Below, piece after piece: positions 26,310 through 38,806 of a stretch of 64,000 bases of DNA. The notes beneath the pieces were generated by a model. The model saw nothing but the letters and a program-made list of their open reading frames with translations. It was not told where the DNA came from and did not search any database. The position numbers and the translations under genes are program-made. Positions within the stretch are counted from its first letter, which is position 1. Every line of letters begins with the position of its first letter. Source of the stretch: an uncultured Chryseobacterium sp. (GTDB lineage: Bacteria; Bacteroidota; Bacteroidia; Flavobacteriales; Weeksellaceae); contig CAJYLH010000006.1 of the NCBI GenBank assembly GCA_913775525.1, forward strand, positions 1 to 64,000. The letters are read 5' to 3'.

Positions 26310-27841
26310 ATCTTTTTTTCTGTTTTTAAAAGTTTTTTAAGGATTTTCCCGGTAGCACTTAAGGGCAGTTCATCAATGAACTCAATAATCCTGGGGTATT
26401 TGTAGGCAGCAATCTTCTGTTTGGTCCACGCTGTAATGTCACTTTCAGAAGCGGTGCTTCCAGGCTTTTTTACCACAAAGGCCTTTATTTCTTCTCCCAG
26501 CTTATCATCCGGATAGCCTACTACGGCTACCAGAGAGACATCGGGGTGCTTGATCATCACTTCTTCCACTTCCCGCGGATATACATTCATACCGCCGCGG
26601 ATGATCAGTTCCTTTTTACGGTCAACGATAAAAAAGAATCCGTCCTGGTCTTTTACCGCAATGTCGCCGGAAAAAAGCCAGCCGTTTTTGAGGACTTCGG
26701 CCGTTTCCTCAGGCCGCCTGTAATAGGATTTCATCACATTGGGGCCGCGGAATATCAGTTCCCCCTTTTCACCTTCCGGCAGTTCATTTCCGTGATCGTC
26801 TACGATTTTTACATCGACCCCCCAGATCGGGGTACCGATGGAACCGGGTTTTACACCTATGTCAAGCTGGTTAAAGGTAACGACCGGTGATCCTTCAGAC
26901 ATGCCATAGCCTTCGATGATAGGGACCCCAAACCTGGTTTTGAACTCATCAATGATTTTTAAGGGCAGCGAAGCACCACCTGAAATACAGATCCTGAGGC
27001 TTTTAATGATGTTCCTGTTTTCTTCGGAATCCTCTTCATTCAGAAGAGACCAGTACATGGAAGGGACACCGGCAAAAATTCTGATGCGGTATGTTTTGAT
27101 CAGCTGATACGCCGTTTTGGCTTCAAATTTCGGGAGCAGGACCAGGTGAAGGGATTTGCGGATCCCGGCAAGCATCATCACAGTCAACCCGAAAATATGG
27201 AACAGCGGAAGCACGACCAGCTGGGCCTCAAATTCTCTGGATCCTACGATTCCGGTAGCAGTTTCGGCATTGGTAAACAGATTGAGGTGGGACAACTCTG
27301 CCCCTTTGGGTTTTCCGGTGGTCCCTGAAGTATACAGGATCACGGCCGTATCTTCTGCAGCTGTGGTACAGCATTCAAACTCCTCTTTTTCATCCCGGAT
27401 CAAATCATCCAGGCTGAGGATGCCACCGGAAGCAGGCCCGATGCTGATAAAATGCTTACAGCTTTCTGTTTTATCAAAGCCTTCTTTACCGAACTGTCCG
27501 GTCGGCAGCTCAGGTGTTCCGGCAAAGCAGAAAAACAGGCTGCTTTCGGAATCGGAAAGGTGGTAGCAGATTTCGTCCGGTTTCATCAGGATGCTCAGCG
27601 GAACTACAGAAGCGCCGGTTTTCAGAATACCAAAGAACACCACGGCAAATTGGGGAATATTGGGGCAGAGAAGGGCTACTTTGTCGCCATGGCCGATTCC
27701 TTTCTTCGTTAAGGCGTGGGCGACCTGGCAAACCTTTTTATGGAATACTTCGTAGGTTAACGTAGTCACACCAAAGCTCAGGGCCGGCCTTTCCGGGTTC
27801 CTATTGGCACTCTGCTCCACTAAAAATGATAGGTTCAGCAT
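26306..27841 (-). CDS. AMP-dependent acyl-CoA synthetase/ligase
   Basis: About 511 residues from ATG 27841 (MLNLSFLVEQSANRNPERPALSFG, the normal family start); an ATG at 27868 would add nine residues. ANL-family motifs are clear: P-loop ILYTSGTTGKPKGAELSH (A3, ~170), EGYGMSEGSPV (A5), LFSGDIAVKDQDGFFF (A7), DRKKELIIRGGMNVYP (A8) and the catalytic Lys in LSATGKILKKLL (A10). It activates a carboxylic acid, fatty or aromatic, to its CoA thioester in the cytosol. It heads the operon and probably handles the acid released by the esterases downstream. AraC-type boxes lie at 27949-27990. Confidence 0.85.
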   Translation of the reverse strand: MLNLSFLVEQSANRNPERPALSFGVTTLTYEVFHKKVCQVAHALTKKGIGHGDKVALLCPNIPQFAVVFFGILKTGASVVPLSILMKPDEICYHLSDSESSLFFCFAGTPELPTGQFGKEGFDKTESCKHFISIGPASGGILSLDDLIRDEKEEFECCTTAAEDTAVILYTSGTTGKPKGAELSHLNLFTNAETATGIVGSREFEAQLVVLPLFHIFGLTVMMLAGIRKSLHLVLLPKFEAKTAYQLIKTYRIRIFAGVPSMYWSLLNEEDSEENRNIIKSLRICISGGASLPLKIIDEFKTRFGVPIIEGYGMSEGSPVVTFNQLDIGVKPGSIGTPIWGVDVKIVDDHGNELPEGEKGELIFRGPNVMKSYYRRPEETAEVLKNGWLFSGDIAVKDQDGFFFIVDRKKELIIRGGMNVYPREVEEVMIKHPDVSLVAVVGYPDDKLGEEIKAFVVKKPGSTASESDITAWTKQKIAAYKYPRIIEFIDELPLSATGKILKKLLKTEKKI

Positions 27842-27921
27842 ACAAATCCGTTCATATTGGGTTAACATTCAAACGAAAAAGCCCTAATACAGGCACTTTC
27901 CGTGTTTTTTTATCTTAACTC

Positions 27922-27990
27922 CAAATTAATGATCTCACGGACAGGCGGTGAAACGAAAAGGAAATTTCATGATACGAAAAAGGAATTTGT
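27922..27990 (-). promoter_or_regulatory. AraC-type operator and promoter of the ligase operon
   Basis: Two direct repeats, ACGAAAAGGAAATTTC starting at 27953 and ACGAAAAAGGAATTTG at 27974, are exactly 21 bp apart. A near-consensus minus-strand -7 box (TTAATTTG, 27922-27929) lies 31 bp from the first. The same layout occurs at 34612-34681. The AraC gene itself lies immediately upstream (28074-28949). Confidence 0.7.
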
Positions 27991-28009
27991 ACTGAGGTGT
28001 ATAATACAA

Positions 28010-28054
28010 CGGACGCTCAAAAACACATTATTGATCATGGTTGATGAGCGTCCG
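28010..28054 (-). terminator. Possible hairpin after the AraC gene
   Basis: Perfect 10-bp inverted repeat CGGACGCTCA / TGAGCGTCCG (28010-28019, 28045-28054), 20 bp past the AraC stop codon, with no clear T run. It may end transcription before the ligase promoter or be a small repeat. Confidence 0.35.
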
Positions 28055-28073
28055 CATATTGCTGTTTAATTTT

Positions 28074-28949
28074 TCAGAGGCGTTCTTCGGAGGGCAGTTT
28101 CCCGAAATACCGCTGGTAGAGCTGCGAAAAATGCCCGCGGTTATTATATCCGATGTAATCTCCTATTTCGCCGATGGGTTTTTCGGTTTCCAGAAGCAGT
28201 TTCTTGGCTGTTTCCATACGGGTTTTAATGATGTACTGGCGGATCGGGAGCTGGGTATAGCTTTTAAAGCCCTTTTTCAGGTCGCAGTTATTGAGCCCGC
28301 AGTAGCGGCTGATCTCCTTGATGGCCAGGTCTCGGAACGCGTGGGTATCCACAAAGTCCTTAGCCAGTTTGATCTTTTCTTCCAGTGCTTTTTTACTTTC
28401 AAAGGTCTTCTCATCAGAGAGCAGGTAATGGATCCAGTAGCTCAGGAATTCCAGGATACGGCTCTCCAGGATGATGCTGTCTGAATAGTTTTCAAAAGGG
28501 GTGTCGAAGATGGTTTTCAGCTTATCGCGGCTCAGGTAATTGCGTTCGGCATTTTCGAGTTTTTCTTTCAGCAGGCCGTTATCTTTTGAGAAAAGGCTTT
28601 TCGGAACAAAAATCCTCATGCCGTCTACATTGGTGGTATCGTGCTCGAATTCTTTTTCCCCGTTGATGAAATTGCTGCTGATCTTGCCCTCTGTACTGAT
28701 CCGGAAATCCATCAGGCCGTTATCGCCTACTTTATGGGGAGAATGGAAAATGGTTTTTTCCCCGAAATCCCATTTGCCCCTGAAAAAGTGGAAGTTCTTT
28801 TTGTTGAACAGGATCAGCTTTCCCGAACCCAGATCTTCCGGCATTTCCAGAAAGGTCGCATTCAGGAAATCCTTCTGATCGAAGCTGTAATTCTGAAGCA
28901 GGCCGTGTTTAAAGCCCTCAGCTTCAAGATAAGGAAGAACCAGTTCCAT
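28074..28949 (-). CDS. AraC family transcription regulator
   Basis: A 291-residue protein with a C-terminal double HTH (~190-290: LAIKEISRYCGLNNCDLKKGFK, then KPIGEIGDYIGYNNRGHFSQLYQRYFG). The unusual N-terminal ~150 residues (beta-rich, WDFGEKTIFHSPHKVGDNGLMDF) probably bind an effector. It sits between two catabolic operons. Paired direct repeats 21 bp apart occur in front of the acyl-CoA ligase and the hydrolase at 33591, which is the expected operator form for AraC activators. It is likely the activator of the 19-34.6 kb locus (inference). Confidence 0.9.
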   Translation of the reverse strand: MELVLPYLEAEGFKHGLLQNYSFDQKDFLNATFLEMPEDLGSGKLILFNKKNFHFFRGKWDFGEKTIFHSPHKVGDNGLMDFRISTEGKISSNFINGEKEFEHDTTNVDGMRIFVPKSLFSKDNGLLKEKLENAERNYLSRDKLKTIFDTPFENYSDSIILESRILEFLSYWIHYLLSDEKTFESKKALEEKIKLAKDFVDTHAFRDLAIKEISRYCGLNNCDLKKGFKSYTQLPIRQYIIKTRMETAKKLLLETEKPIGEIGDYIGYNNRGHFSQLYQRYFGKLPSEERL

Positions 28950-29011
28950 AGAAATAATTTTTATCCCGGGTAAGTTAACATTTTTTTAATATATGACAAA
29001 AATCATGTTTG

Positions 29012-30133
29012 TTACCTGAATATTTTCTGCGAGAACTGATACAGGCATCTCCTCCAGGTGAGCCATTCATGGTAGGTTCCGGGAGATTGGTAGGCTGTAA
29101 AAGCATAGGTATTGCGGTGGAAAAAATCAGTCAGAATACGGTTGAATTCCTCAAAACGGCTTCCTTCCTTTTCCCCGATTCCGATGAAGAAGTACGGTTT
29201 TTTATCTGACGACAGCAAATTCTGAACAGGCAGTTCCTTAAACGGTTCATTTTCCGTGGCTTCATAAATAACAGGACTGAAGGCTCCGATAGCAGAAAAT
29301 GTATCCGGGTGCAGAACACCGATCAGCATAGCCTGGTAACTGCCGCGGGAAAGGCCGGCTACTGCTTTCTGTTCGTTAGTGCGGTATTTTTCATCCACGT
29401 AGGGAATCAATTCTGAATTCAGCCATTGATCAAGGTTTTTGGAGGAAAGGACCGTCCTTGGATAATTGTCCGGCATTTTTTCCTGTTCCGGCGTCAAGGC
29501 TACCCCGTAATCCATCACCACGATCATTTCCTTTGCTTTTTTTGATGCAAAAAGATTGTCCAGGATATTGCCGATATGGCCCTGTTGTTCCCATCCGGTG
29601 ATGTCTTCCCCGGTTCCGTGGTAAAGATAGAGGACCGGAAATTTGCCTTTGCCGTAATCGGGCGGAAGGTACACTTTAAACTTCCGCTGCTGCTGGGTGG
29701 TTTCAGAATACAGGCTGTCATTCACAATCCTGCCGTGCGGAACCTTTTTAGGAAGGAAAAAATCTTCACCTGACGGAATTTCAATCCCGCTGGTAGGCTG
29801 GCTGTATCCGAAATAAAGCCGGGTATTGGGATCATTCGTCCTTTTGCCGTCAACGTTGAACCAGTAATAGTGGAAACCGGGTTCCATAGCTGAAGTACGT
29901 ACGGTCCAGTAGCCATCCTTTCCTTTAACCGGTGTAGACCTGATATCCTTCATACCGTCGCCACCTTCCAGGACAACAGATTTCGCGGTGGGAAAATAGA
30001 CTTTGAAGCTGGCTTCATGCTGAGCATTGATTTTTGGATATCCCTTTCCCGGCAGGGCTGTTACCGACGTTTTCCAGCCTTGGGAAAAGAGGATTTGGGA
30101 ACATAAAAAACTGATGAATATGGCAATTTTCAT
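29012..30133 (-). CDS. Secreted esterase, enterochelin esterase-like / feruloyl esterase type
   Basis: A 373-residue protein from ATG 30133, chosen because it begins a good signal peptide (MKIAIFISFLCSQILFSQ). An upstream ATG at 30196 would overlap the end of the GH2 gene. An N-terminal immunoglobulin-like early-set domain (~20-120) precedes an esterase D-type alpha/beta hydrolase (PVLYLYHGTGEDITGWEQQG, nucleophile in AVAGLSRGSYQAM, His near GTYHEWLTWRR). Such proteins (CE1-like) remove feruloyl or acetyl esters from plant glycans. It starts 19 bp after the GH2 gene, so the two are co-transcribed. Confidence 0.88.
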   Translation of the reverse strand: MKIAIFISFLCSQILFSQGWKTSVTALPGKGYPKINAQHEASFKVYFPTAKSVVLEGGDGMKDIRSTPVKGKDGYWTVRTSAMEPGFHYYWFNVDGKRTNDPNTRLYFGYSQPTSGIEIPSGEDFFLPKKVPHGRIVNDSLYSETTQQQRKFKVYLPPDYGKGKFPVLYLYHGTGEDITGWEQQGHIGNILDNLFASKKAKEMIVVMDYGVALTPEQEKMPDNYPRTVLSSKNLDQWLNSELIPYVDEKYRTNEQKAVAGLSRGSYQAMLIGVLHPDTFSAIGAFSPVIYEATENEPFKELPVQNLLSSDKKPYFFIGIGEKEGSRFEEFNRILTDFFHRNTYAFTAYQSPGTYHEWLTWRRCLYQFSQKIFR

Positions 30134-30152
30134 AGGTGATTTCTTGAAGATA

Positions 30153-33590
<3,438 letters not shown>

Positions 33591-34586
33591 TTATTTCAAA
33601 AATTGTTTAACCATCCGGAATATGATATCGGTGCTTCCGGGTAGCGGCATGCCATGGGCATAGCCTGCATAGACATGGAGTTCGGTAAAATTGCCGGCTT
33701 TCATGAGGCGGTCTGCATAAGCGATGCCGCTGTCGCGCAACGGGTCTGTTCCGGCGACAAAGATCACGGTCGGTGGCAGGTTGGACACATCACTGATGTT
33801 TCCCGGCAGGACATATCTTTCTTTCGCATTGCCGTTCTTACCGAGGTATAGGCGTTCCATCACCGGGAAATCCTCGCTTTTCAGTCCGGGAACTCTTTTC
33901 AGCTCAATGGCAGACGGATAATCGGTGCGGAAGTCGCCCGGCAGGATTTCCAGGATTTCCAGGCCGATCTTCGGGCCTTTTTTATCCCGGGCGAACTGGG
34001 CCAGGCTGCCGGATAGTCCGGCCCCGGCGCTGGAGCCGCCTACGGCGATCAGCGCCGGGTTGCCGCCAATGCTTTTCGCATGTTCAGATGCCCACAATAA
34101 GGTTGCATAGGCATCGTGAAGGCCTGCGGGAAAAGGATTTTCCGGGGCCAGTCGGTAATCGACATTGATTACGACCATATGTCCTTTTACCGCATAATCG
34201 GCACAGCGCTGGTGATCCCATTTCGGGGTCCCGAAAATAAATCCGCCGCCGTGGAACCACAGGAACACCGGAAGGTTCTGCGCATTTTTAGGTTTATAAA
34301 TCGTTACCGGAATGTCAGGATCTTTAGGATCCATTCCGGGAATTTTAGATTGGGTGACTTCCACACTGTCCTTATTTCTGAGCTCAGGCCAGGCTTTTTC
34401 AGCGTTCTCTTTCCGCTGTTTTTTAATCTCATCCAGCGTGATTTCTGTAATCGGCGTGTAGACTGCAATGGCGAACTGCGGGAGCAGCCGCTTTCCGGCT
34501 TCTTTAGGGGTCAGGGGTTTGTATTCCTGCGAGAACAGGAGTCCGGAAACCAATACAAACAGGAGTTTCAGTATGGGATGTTTCAT
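33591..34586 (-). CDS. Secreted alpha/beta hydrolase, hormone-sensitive-lipase type
   Basis: A 331-residue protein with signal peptide (MKHPILKLLFVLVSGLLFSQ). The HSL-family oxyanion motif is in FLWFHGGGFIFG (~113) and the nucleophile Ser in VGGSSAGAGLSGS (~187). The Asp in AGTDPLRD and His in YAGYAHGMP (~310) complete the triad. It hydrolyses short-chain esters in the periplasm. Its promoter carries the same paired repeats as the acyl-CoA ligase operon, so it belongs to the same regulon. Confidence 0.88.
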   Translation of the reverse strand: MKHPILKLLFVLVSGLLFSQEYKPLTPKEAGKRLLPQFAIAVYTPITEITLDEIKKQRKENAEKAWPELRNKDSVEVTQSKIPGMDPKDPDIPVTIYKPKNAQNLPVFLWFHGGGFIFGTPKWDHQRCADYAVKGHMVVINVDYRLAPENPFPAGLHDAYATLLWASEHAKSIGGNPALIAVGGSSAGAGLSGSLAQFARDKKGPKIGLEILEILPGDFRTDYPSAIELKRVPGLKSEDFPVMERLYLGKNGNAKERYVLPGNISDVSNLPPTVIFVAGTDPLRDSGIAYADRLMKAGNFTELHVYAGYAHGMPLPGSTDIIFRMVKQFLK

Positions 34587-34611
34587 AATGCTAAGGTGTT
34601 GTTCAGGAAAT

Positions 34612-34681
34612 CAAATTTAACCTTATCCTGTTTCCCTGAGGATACGAAAAAGATATTTGATGATACGAAAGGGGAATTAGC
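34612..34681 (-). promoter_or_regulatory. AraC-type operator and promoter of the hydrolase gene
   Basis: Minus-strand -7 box TAAATTTG at 34612-34619, 26 bp upstream of the ATG, a full TAnnTTTG match. Two direct repeats starting ACGAAA at 34644 and 34665, 21 bp apart (GATACGAAAAAG and GATACGAAAGGGG), begin 32 bp from the -7 box. Layout and sequence match the boxes at 27949-27990. Confidence 0.72.
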
Positions 34682-34710
34682 GAAAAGGCCTTCTTTTTCT
34701 ATTTGCGTTT

Positions 34711-35639
34711 TTTAACGCAAAGCTTTATTCTCCAAATGCATATTTCAAGAGAGCAAAGAAGAGAATCAATACATTGATTCTTATGAAGCATGCTTCTTAA
34801 GCGGCTTTGCCGCCATAGCTTTGTCTTCTTAAATAAGACAGTATGATCCATGGTCTTTGCGTTAGAAATTTAGCCTTTCGCCTTTTTACAATCCACTTTT
34901 TAGCAAAAACACTTTAACGCAAAGATTTATTCTCCAAATGCATATTTCAAGGGAGCAAAGAAGGGAATCAATATCTTGATTCTATGAAGCATGGTTCTTA
35001 AGTAGCTTGGACGCCATAGCTTTGCCTTCTTAAATAAGACAGTATGATCCATGGTCTTTGCGTTAGAAATTTAGCCTTTCTCCTTTTTACAATCCACTTT
35101 TTAGCAAAAACACTTTAACGCAAAGTTTTATTCTTCAAATTCATATTTCAAGAGAGCAAAGAAGGGAATCAATACCTTGATTCTTAAGAAGCATGCTTCT
35201 TAAGCGGCTTCGCCGCCATAGCTTGGCCTTCTTAAATAAGACAGTATGATCCAAGATCTTTGCGTTATAGAATCAACCTTTCTCGCTTTTTATAACACAT
35301 TTTAACGCAAAGTTTATATTCTTCAAATGCATATTTCAAGAGAGCAAAGAAGAGAATCAATAATTGATTCTATGAAGCATGCTTCTTAAGCGGCTTCGCC
35401 GCAACAGCTTTGCCTTCTTAAATAAGACAGTATGATCCATGATCTTTGCGTTAGAAATTAGCCTTTCGCCCTTTTTACAACACATTTTAACGCAAAGCTT
35501 TATTCTTCAAATCCATATTTCAAGGGAGCAAAGAGAGGAATCAATACCTTGATTCTTATGAAGCATGCTTCTTAAGCGGCTTTGCCGCCATAGCTTTGCC
35601 TTCTTAAATAAAGCAGGATCATTCAAAATCTTTGCGTCA
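34711..35639. repeat. Five-copy tandem array of ~190-bp hairpin-rich units
   Basis: Units begin with TTTAACGCAAAG at 34711, 34913, 35114, 35301 and 35486 (periods 202, 201, 187 and 185 bp). Each ends ~154 bp later with CTTTGCGTTA (34855, 35056, 35258, 35444; CTTTGCGTCA at 35630). The ends are therefore 9-bp inverted repeats. Within each unit are hairpins: AGAATCAAT/ATTGATTCT, the palindrome GAAGCATGCTTC, GCGGCtttGCCGC and GTCTTcttaaatAAGAC. A degenerate end of a sixth unit (TTTGCGTT at 34702-34709) precedes the first. No open reading frame runs through the array. Confidence 0.85.
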
Positions 35640-35713
35640 GAGAATCAGCTTGCTGGTCATTGGTAATATTGCTCGTTTGAAAATTGGCTTCTACAGCTTT
35701 TCTTTGCCCAACA

Positions 35714-35741
35714 AAAAAACCGCCTGTATAACTACAGACGG
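35714..35741 (-). terminator. Terminator of the lipoprotein pair
   Basis: Minus-strand stem CCGTCTGTA / TACAGGCGG (one G-U pair, four-base loop) followed by seven T, 20 bp past the stop of the gene at 35761. Confidence 0.85.
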
Positions 35742-35760
35742 CTTTATAAGGTATTTTATT

Positions 35761-36201
35761 TTAGTTACAGTTCTGGGCACTGTTCAGCTCTTCGGTGCCG
35801 ATATCGAAAACAAGGCTGTTTTCCGAATTATTCAGCATGGAAGGATTGTAATTGTCATAATTTTCATAACTCAGCAAACCCTGTTTGTTGATGTAGGTAA
35901 TGCATTTGTTGACGCTCTCAAATTTCAGGACTACCTTGGCCACGATGGCATTGCTATTGGCAAACGGTTTCACAATCCCGGTCTGAGGGCCGTCGCTGGT
36001 CACATTTTCCACCTGGCTTTGCTGCGGATTAATCACAATGGTCCGGAGGACGGTATTGGAAGGATCATACAGAATCAGGTCTACCCTGGACGCCGTTGAA
36101 TTGGTATAGGTATATCGTGTCTTGATGATATAATCCACATCCGACCGGCAGGAGCTGAGTGCGAACAGAGACAACACTAAAAAGGTCAGAAATTTATTCA
36201 T
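35761..36201 (-). CDS. Small hypothetical lipoprotein
   Basis: A 146-residue protein with a clear lipobox (LFALSSC, then RSDVDY). The mature part is beta-rich (YIIKTRYTYTNSTASRVDLILYDPS), with no known motif. It starts 11 bp after the stop of the putative metallopeptidase lipoprotein and ends in a strong terminator, so the two form an operon. I do not recognise the family; it may be a partner or substrate of the larger protein. Confidence 0.72.
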   Translation of the reverse strand: MNKFLTFLVLSLFALSSCRSDVDYIIKTRYTYTNSTASRVDLILYDPSNTVLRTIVINPQQSQVENVTSDGPQTGIVKPFANSNAIVAKVVLKFESVNKCITYINKQGLLSYENYDNYNPSMLNNSENSLVFDIGTEELNSAQNCN

Positions 36202-36212
36202 TGCTTAAGTTG

Positions 36213-37823
36213 TTAAGGAAACCAGTAATTAAAAACTGCCGGAACCTGTGTTTTTGTAGGATTCGAATATAAGTTAATAATATTATTCTGCCAACTCAGC
36301 CTGGTGGTTTTTCCATTTAGGGCATCTTCAATCTGCTTAACGGTATATCCGTTCACCAGTTCATTGGTATTGTATGAGTCGTTGGCGAAATGGCCGTCGT
36401 TATCAATCAGGTCTTCTACCACACCGGTATAATCATTGAACCGGTAATCATAAGCCAGGCTGTAGTCACTGTACTGCATCTTGGTCAGTTCTCCCTGCAC
36501 GCCTCTTGCCCAGGATTCTTTCACGCCGCTATCAGTATTACGGAATGCCCTTCTGTTCATTTTCCAGTGCGAGGCGTGGCCCAGCTCGTGGATCGTGGTT
36601 CCGTAAATCCTGCAGGAAGTCCTGTTGTCATTGTAGATGCGGATGGCAGGAAATATGCCCAGGAACCTTCTGTAGCAGCTGTAGTTACCGTTGCTTCCGC
36701 CCGGATCGGCATAATTGAAAGCCCCAATTTTCATCTGGGTATTCAGGAAACCGTTCTCAGGAGGTCTTCTCAGGTTTTTGATGTTTTTGTAATAGTAGTG
36801 GTAGGCAGCCCTGTGGATATGTCCGTAGAGGAAAGGATTTCCATTGGCTATGTTGTAGTTCCAGTCCTGGTTTTTCACATTCGGGCCGTGGGTTTCAGCC
36901 TGTCCGAAAGTACCTGACCTGATGCTGTACTGGTATCGTTCCCACTGGATCACGTACTTGGCTTTCCCTCTTACGGTTCCGGTCTGGAAATATCCGTTGG
37001 CATCGGTAATGCCGCTGTCTACGGTAAACCATTGCCTCATGAGTATTTTGGCGCCTTCAAGGCCAATTTCTCCGGTACTTCTCGGGCCGCAGTTGTCGGT
37101 GATGGTGATCCTTCCTTTCGGCCTCCATTTCTTCCCGAAGATCCATCGGGCTTCCGGCGTTGCATTCTGGGTCAGCAGTTCCTCTTCGTTGCCGGTCTGC
37201 TCGTACGCCAGGTACACGAGGTTGTTGAAGAGGTCTGTGGTATTGTTCACCGTGCCGTTCACCAGGTATTCATCATTATCTTTGATGTTGGCAAAATACG
37301 GATCCTGCTCCGGGATATACAGCTCGCTGAGTACCTCATATTTTACGTTGGGAAGTGTTTTGTCTACCGGCACCGCAGTGTAATATACCGGAATGGAATC
37401 CTGATCCGGAGTCCTGTTTTCCAGGTATCCTTCTTTATACTCGGCATCCAGCCTGTAATCGAAGTAATGGGTGGTAGAATCTTTTTTCAGGAGGCCTTCC
37501 TCCTCCGGAGTCTGGGGAATAAACTTTAAGTACAGATGGGACGCGTGGACTTTAAAACCCGCGGCGGCGTACTTGGGATTGTTCAGCTTGATTTTTTCCA
37601 GCGCTTTGGTCATGTTGTCTACCGTGTAGGGATTTTCCAGCAGGAGGGAATCTCCGGAAAAGCTCTTAGCTGCAAAAGAAGCATTCATTTCTTCTTTCAT
37701 CGTATCGGCATTCTGCACGCCGGCGAGTTCGTCTTTACACGAGAGCTGGAAAGTCATGAGTCCGAAAGAGAGGGCATACCAAAAAACCTGCCCCAGGTTC
37801 AATCGTTTTTTTTGTTTTCGCAT
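36213..37823 (-). CDS. Putative zinc metallopeptidase lipoprotein (HExxH)
   Basis: A 536-residue exported protein. A signal-like stretch (VFWYALSFGLMTFQLSC) with Cys suggests lipidation. The mature protein has a Ca2+-loop-free N-terminal half and a zinc-binding HELGHASHWKM motif at about residue 408 (HExxHxxH). The motif is preceded by CRIYGTT and followed by ESWARGVQGELTKMQYSDY, where a third ligand or Met-turn would lie. I do not recognise the exact family, though such proteins recur in Chryseobacterium. Peptidase activity is inferred only from the motif. It is co-transcribed with the small lipoprotein downstream. Confidence 0.72.
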   Translation of the reverse strand: MRKQKKRLNLGQVFWYALSFGLMTFQLSCKDELAGVQNADTMKEEMNASFAAKSFSGDSLLLENPYTVDNMTKALEKIKLNNPKYAAAGFKVHASHLYLKFIPQTPEEEGLLKKDSTTHYFDYRLDAEYKEGYLENRTPDQDSIPVYYTAVPVDKTLPNVKYEVLSELYIPEQDPYFANIKDNDEYLVNGTVNNTTDLFNNLVYLAYEQTGNEEELLTQNATPEARWIFGKKWRPKGRITITDNCGPRSTGEIGLEGAKILMRQWFTVDSGITDANGYFQTGTVRGKAKYVIQWERYQYSIRSGTFGQAETHGPNVKNQDWNYNIANGNPFLYGHIHRAAYHYYYKNIKNLRRPPENGFLNTQMKIGAFNYADPGGSNGNYSCYRRFLGIFPAIRIYNDNRTSCRIYGTTIHELGHASHWKMNRRAFRNTDSGVKESWARGVQGELTKMQYSDYSLAYDYRFNDYTGVVEDLIDNDGHFANDSYNTNELVNGYTVKQIEDALNGKTTRLSWQNNIINLYSNPTKTQVPAVFNYWFP

Positions 37824-37844
37824 TATTGTTTTTTTTTAACACCG

Positions 37845-37852
37845 CAAATATA
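37845..37852 (-). promoter_or_regulatory. -7 promoter box, TATATTTG
   Basis: Perfect TAnnTTTG on the minus strand, 21 bp upstream of the metallopeptidase ATG; the -33 region (near 37872) is only a partial match. Confidence 0.5.
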
Positions 37853-38078
37853 AAAATATAACCATACGGTGAAATACACACTGTTAAAATTTAATAAAAA
37901 ATTAACATATCTCTATTTAAAGTGAAAAAAAATACCTGAAATTCTAATATCTGCTTGCTTTTACAGATATAAATAAAACATCAAAAACCATCTCATTAAC
38001 CCAATAATTCTCAAAACAATGAACTCATCCTTCATAAAACAGTTCCATTATCTTTATGTTTGATCTTCCCCATCCTTC

Positions 38079-38280
38079 CACCAGTTCACCTTTTCAAAAA
38101 CCCACCATTCCCCCATAACCTCTCCCACCCTACACCTCCACCCACCATTCTCCACTCCCCACTCTCCACCCTCAAACTCTACAACTCTACAACTCTAACC
38201 CTCAAACTCTACAACCCTCAAACTCTCCCACTCTAAAAACCCTCCCACTCTCAAACCCTCAAACCCTCCCCCCACAACTC
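38079..38280. repeat. C-rich, G-poor low-complexity tract
   Basis: About 200 bp of short imperfect repeats built from ACTCT, CTACAACTCT, CTCAAAC and CTCCCAC, almost free of G on the plus strand. It abuts the 3' end of the gene at 38279. The rest of 37824-38278 is AT-rich without a gene. A similar tract (CGCTCCAACGCTCC) lies at 52750-52812. Confidence 0.7.
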
Positions 38281-38806
38281 ATCTCCTCCTAATCCCCCGC
38301 TCCACCAGCACCTGCGCTGCATCCAGCATTTTGGCCAGGTGAATGAGCGGCGAGATCAGATTATTTCCGGGTAGGGTGTGGCAGGCGACGAGCGAGAAAT
38401 AGACGGCTTCGTTGAGGAAATCGTCGAACTCATCGAGGGTGTAGGCAGTGAAGGCGTTTTTGAAGGTGAGGAAAGGATGGTGGTATTCTTCGTCGGAGAG
38501 GTTGCCTTGCAGGAGTTCGGAGGGGTGATCTGAGGGATCATCGAGGAGCCATTGTTTGGTTTTGAACTGCATGAGGTAGCTGCCGCGGACAAAAGACCGT
38601 ATGTAATGACAGAACTCCAGGATTTCCCCGGGATCGCGTGGGATGCTTACGCGGCGTTTCATGGCGTACTGCATGATCTCGAACAGCAGGTTTTTGGCTT
38701 CGGGTAGTTCATAAAGGTTGAAAAATGCGGTGATGAGCCTGAGCCCGGAATGTTTGATGCGGCGGGTATGCCCTCCGGATACGAAATCTGGGGTATTTTT
38801 TTTCAT
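38279..38806 (-). CDS. Conserved hypothetical helical protein
   Basis: About 175 residues from ATG 38804-38806 (MKKNTPDFVSGGHTRR). The open frame continues upstream to 39055, but that part is Arg/Pro-rich and overlaps strong inverted repeats, so I exclude it. The protein is mostly helical (LRLITAFFNLYELPEAKNLLFEIMQYAMKRR, split by loops), with a basic C-terminus. No motif is recognised. It lies at the left border of the retron island and may belong to it. Confidence 0.6.
   Translation of the reverse strand: MKKNTPDFVSGGHTRRIKHSGLRLITAFFNLYELPEAKNLLFEIMQYAMKRRVSIPRDPGEILEFCHYIRSFVRGSYLMQFKTKQWLLDDPSDHPSELLQGNLSDEEYHHPFLTFKNAFTAYTLDEFDDFLNEAVYFSLVACHTLPGNNLISPLIHLAKMLDAAQVLVERGIRRR

Noticed and set aside
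34711-35639. CRISPR array
   Set aside because: Repeat units are ~190 bp with variable spacers of related sequence and no cas genes are near. They are long tandem units, not CRISPR repeats.
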